A stretch of DNA of 8,438 nt from the NCBI GenBank assembly GCA_900549445.1, contig UROS01000100.1, forward strand, positions 1-8,438, read 5' to 3'. This document shows, in pieces, positions 7,701 through 8,438 of the stretch. The stretch's first letter is position 1. Every line of letters starts with the position of its first letter. Origin of the DNA: an uncultured Porphyromonadaceae bacterium (lineage in GTDB: Bacteria > Bacteroidota > Bacteroidia > Bacteroidales > Muribaculaceae). The translations under genes and the position numbers were made by a program. The notes beneath the pieces were generated by a model. The model saw nothing but the letters and a program-made list of their open reading frames with translations. It had not been told where the DNA came from and searched no databases.

Positions 7701-8413
7701 GGGTTCTTGGTCACGTCGACGGTCTCCACCGGGGTCACGTCGATCGACAGGCGCTGCAGATTAGGACACCCTGTAGTGTTGACGGAAGTGAGGGTCTGAC
7801 TCGAGTAGGCCGACAACGACGCGAGTTTGGGATAGTCGCTGAAGTTGATCGACGGGTCGATCCATCCGGTCATGGCTATGTCGAGGACGGTCAGTTCGGG
7901 ATGGTTGCTGCCGAGTTTCAGGGGCGAGGCTGCCGAGAAAGTGTTGTCCGACAGTTCTGCCTGAAAGAGCTTGGTCTGAGCCGAAAGGTCGAGTCCCTTG
8001 AGTTCGTTGTGGGAGAGATTGATGACCTCGATGTTGGTGCAGGCGCTTAGCTCGATCCAGTCGATGTAGCATCCTTCGGCATCGAAATAGTTCACGAGCT
8101 TAGGGTCGCCGTAGATTTTCACGATACCGTCGGCGCTCACGTTGAGCGGGATGGCGGTGCCGCCGGTGATGCCGGTGTTGTCTACCGACCACGGTTCGAT
8201 TTCGGCCGAAACGGCGCCGAGACCGGCGTCGATGTCGAGATAATCGGTCTCGGAGTCTGAGCCGATGACGATGTGGAAAGCGTTGGCTGCCCCGTACTGC
8301 TCATAGATGTTGGTCTTGAACGTGATGATCGGCTCTTCGCCGGCTGTCTGGGCAAACGCGGCCGCTGAGGCGGACATTGCCGCCGCAACAAGAAGTGAGG
8401 AATAGTATTTCAT
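4703..8413 (-). CDS. Secreted leucine-rich-repeat protein with three repeated modules and a C-terminal sorting-like domain
   Basis: The product is 1236 residues. A signal peptide (about 1-21) has a charged start, a hydrophobic core (SLLVAAAMSASAAA) and an AFA|Q cleavage site, so the protein is exported. Three modules follow. Each has a beta region with a D/G-rich motif (DAGLG 62-66, DFGDG 504-508, NWDGSG 847-852), a leucine-rich-repeat block (about 128-346, 567-712 and 909-1052) and an Ig-like beta domain (about 347-460, 713-810 and 1053-1158). The repeats have a 21-residue period of the form LxxLxLSxNxLtsiDLSxNPx: roughly ten in module 1 and seven in each of the others. Each block ends in a FxxLPxP-like capping sequence. 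Residues 1161-1236 form a small beta domain with KLYTVSGALAG, AGAYVLSVG and a terminal KVVVK, like type IX secretion sorting domains. The protein is probably surface-attached or secreted and used for binding; its ligand is unknown. It is convergent to the terminase gene and ends in its own terminator. Only 25 bases of upstream sequence are visible, so its promoter cannot be assessed. Confidence 0.9.
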   Translation of the reverse strand: MKYYSSLLVAAAMSASAAAFAQTAGEEPIITFKTNIYEQYGAANAFHIVIGSDSETDYLDIDAGLGAVSAEIEPWSVDNTGITGGTAIPLNVSADGIVKIYGDPKLVNYFDAEGCYIDWIELSACTNIEVINLSHNELKGLDLSAQTKLFQAELSDNTFSAASPLKLGSNHPELTVLDIAMTGWIDPSINFSDYPKLASLSAYSSQTLTSVNTTGCPNLQRLSIDVTPVETVDVTKNPRLAVLNISDTKITSIDLSNNPKLSEFYASHVSGFVNQGYRLEHFDLSNLPELKVLSLAGNGIKSIDLSKNPMLFDLNLSRNLLTDIDFSNNPDLYNLNLSFNNLSFANLPIPTNSMGQFLFHVYYYMLNPIELPRAMKSGETIDVSDKVLREGTTTTVTVYSQDLTRTGEGESVFQPVENPEELYNYADGKITFLKAMPDSLYVAFNNDVFTEAAYRTSCFMVKSAADFGQPSEILTFATETGTEVKLGIGIDGATAQEPATFMVDFGDGTPVQFTATGQDIPAAPNVAGKSAGNGLVRILIPEGKVMAAFSADGVKMTSINLTAARELRQLTVANAGLYSIDISYNRNLRSLNLSGNLLSELDFHGVNGEYEKYMLSDINISNNKLSALDLVAHQPIRRLDISHNEFTDFSSKDWDNLVYADLSYNKFTELSLVYFISVTDLDISNNDIAALTMPETNVFEHFDCSSNDLAFPALPMLQTLGAEFVYAPQQNMRIPSEGAGANLTSQNLTVDGKSTVYTWKLASDNSTVGASDITTTDGIANFLNPDLGKVYCEITHPLFPALTVLTTEIKTASKPDRMIAKFRTPVGGETVSLSLAAAKNGSAIYINWDGSGAVFEPYQLRTQYTLFSATTVENAEVTVWTYGNSTDVTVFSIGGATMENFDGSGLDKCFCLTLAGAGLEDNNIIFPPKENITELNLDGNKLTKFDLSEFPNVWMLSLDNNNLETLTAKNQPNIVQLSAGHNRLTSVDLDLPNLSILSLADNRLKELDLSKLPGLNQLQLSYNSLSSIDLSANPNIVGLAIDRNNFTFATLPVPKQGWVYLYANQNPVEAECVDGKVDLSSQAKVGTTETKYQWFIGVPEFDETNNLVGEELVADEEYTLDNGVTTFTFDPEAEVMCVMTNSVFDKLYLYTNLLTVQLSGIESVIADLGATVSCENGTITVSTSGSADGTPVKLYTVSGALAGSAAIHGGSARIDGVAAGAYVLSVGTKAVKVVVK
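4706..4933 (-). other. C-terminal type IX secretion sorting-like domain
   Basis: The last 76 residues of the leucine-rich-repeat protein (1161-1236) are predicted to be all beta. They contain the ordered elements ENGTITVS, VKLYTVSGALAG, ARIDGVAAGAYVLSVG and a lysine-rich end, KAVKVVVK. This order matches the general pattern of type A sorting domains: a short nucleating strand, then a 'Y..xG' strand, then 'GxYxlxv', then a final basic strand. In that system the domain directs passage across the outer membrane and is usually removed. A related Bacteroidales C-terminal beta domain not tied to type IX secretion is the main alternative. Confidence 0.55.
4940..8335 (-). repeat. Three tandem copies of a ~345-435-residue protein module
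   Basis: Within the leucine-rich-repeat protein, residues 27-460 (7034-8335), 465-810 (5984-7021) and 814-1158 (4940-5974) share the same domain order. The Ig-like parts of modules 2 and 3 correspond closely: VYTWKL with KYQWFI, and VYCEITHPLFPALTVLTTEI with VMCVMTNSVFDKLYLYTNLL, each with one cysteine (Cys792 and Cys1137). Module 1 matches the same pattern (LYVAFNNDVF) but lacks that cysteine and has more leucine-rich repeats. The copies are clearly diverged at protein level, so this is an old duplication and not a recent DNA repeat. Confidence 0.75.
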
Positions 8414-8438
8414 TTGTCAAACGGATTATTTCACTGTG

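Noticed and set aside
4703..8413. Leucine-rich-repeat protein as part of the phage module (e.g. a tail fibre)
   Set aside because: It is on the opposite strand, has its own signal peptide and sorting-like C-terminus, and ends in its own terminator, all of which fit a host exported protein.
1..8438. CRISPR arrays, tRNA or rRNA genes
   Set aside because: No regularly spaced direct repeats of 25-40 bases and no tRNA- or rRNA-like sequence were seen on either strand.

Overview
The window looks like chromosomal DNA from a GC-rich member of the order Bacteroidales, for example a Muribaculaceae- or Alistipes-like gut bacterium. The evidence is indirect. The gene leaders are A/T-rich and lack Shine-Dalgarno sequences. 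A TAnnTTTG-type promoter box sits upstream of the first gene. A large secreted protein has 21-residue leucine-rich repeats of the Bacteroidales style and a C-terminal tail resembling a type IX secretion sorting domain. GC content (high, judged by eye) is compatible with such lineages.

Layout, left to right. Positions 1-360 hold no convincing gene. They contain a long imperfect inverted repeat (arms 4-64 and 145-206, about 80 bp apart), a short pyrimidine-rich tandem repeat (234-259) and a candidate promoter (324-331). Two co-directional plus-strand genes follow, 21 bp apart. The first (361-2757) encodes a large alanine-rich protein that I read as a phage tail/nozzle-like virion protein. The second (2779-4641) is a clear large terminase subunit with its ATPase and nuclease motifs intact. 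A strong hairpin with a T tract on the minus strand (4640-4683) separates this pair from a convergent minus-strand gene (4703-8413). That gene encodes a 1236-residue exported leucine-rich-repeat protein built from three copies of one module plus a C-terminal sorting-like domain.

Functional reading. The two plus-strand genes look like the distal end of a phage late operon, or an isolated phage remnant or domesticated pair. No portal, capsid, integrase or lysis gene is visible here, and whether any lies left of position 1 cannot be seen. The leucine-rich-repeat gene looks like an ordinary host surface or secreted protein, so the junction near 4641-4703 may be a phage/host boundary. The points most worth following up are the long inverted repeat, the two-gene phage module ending in a terminase, and the triplicated architecture of the secreted protein.
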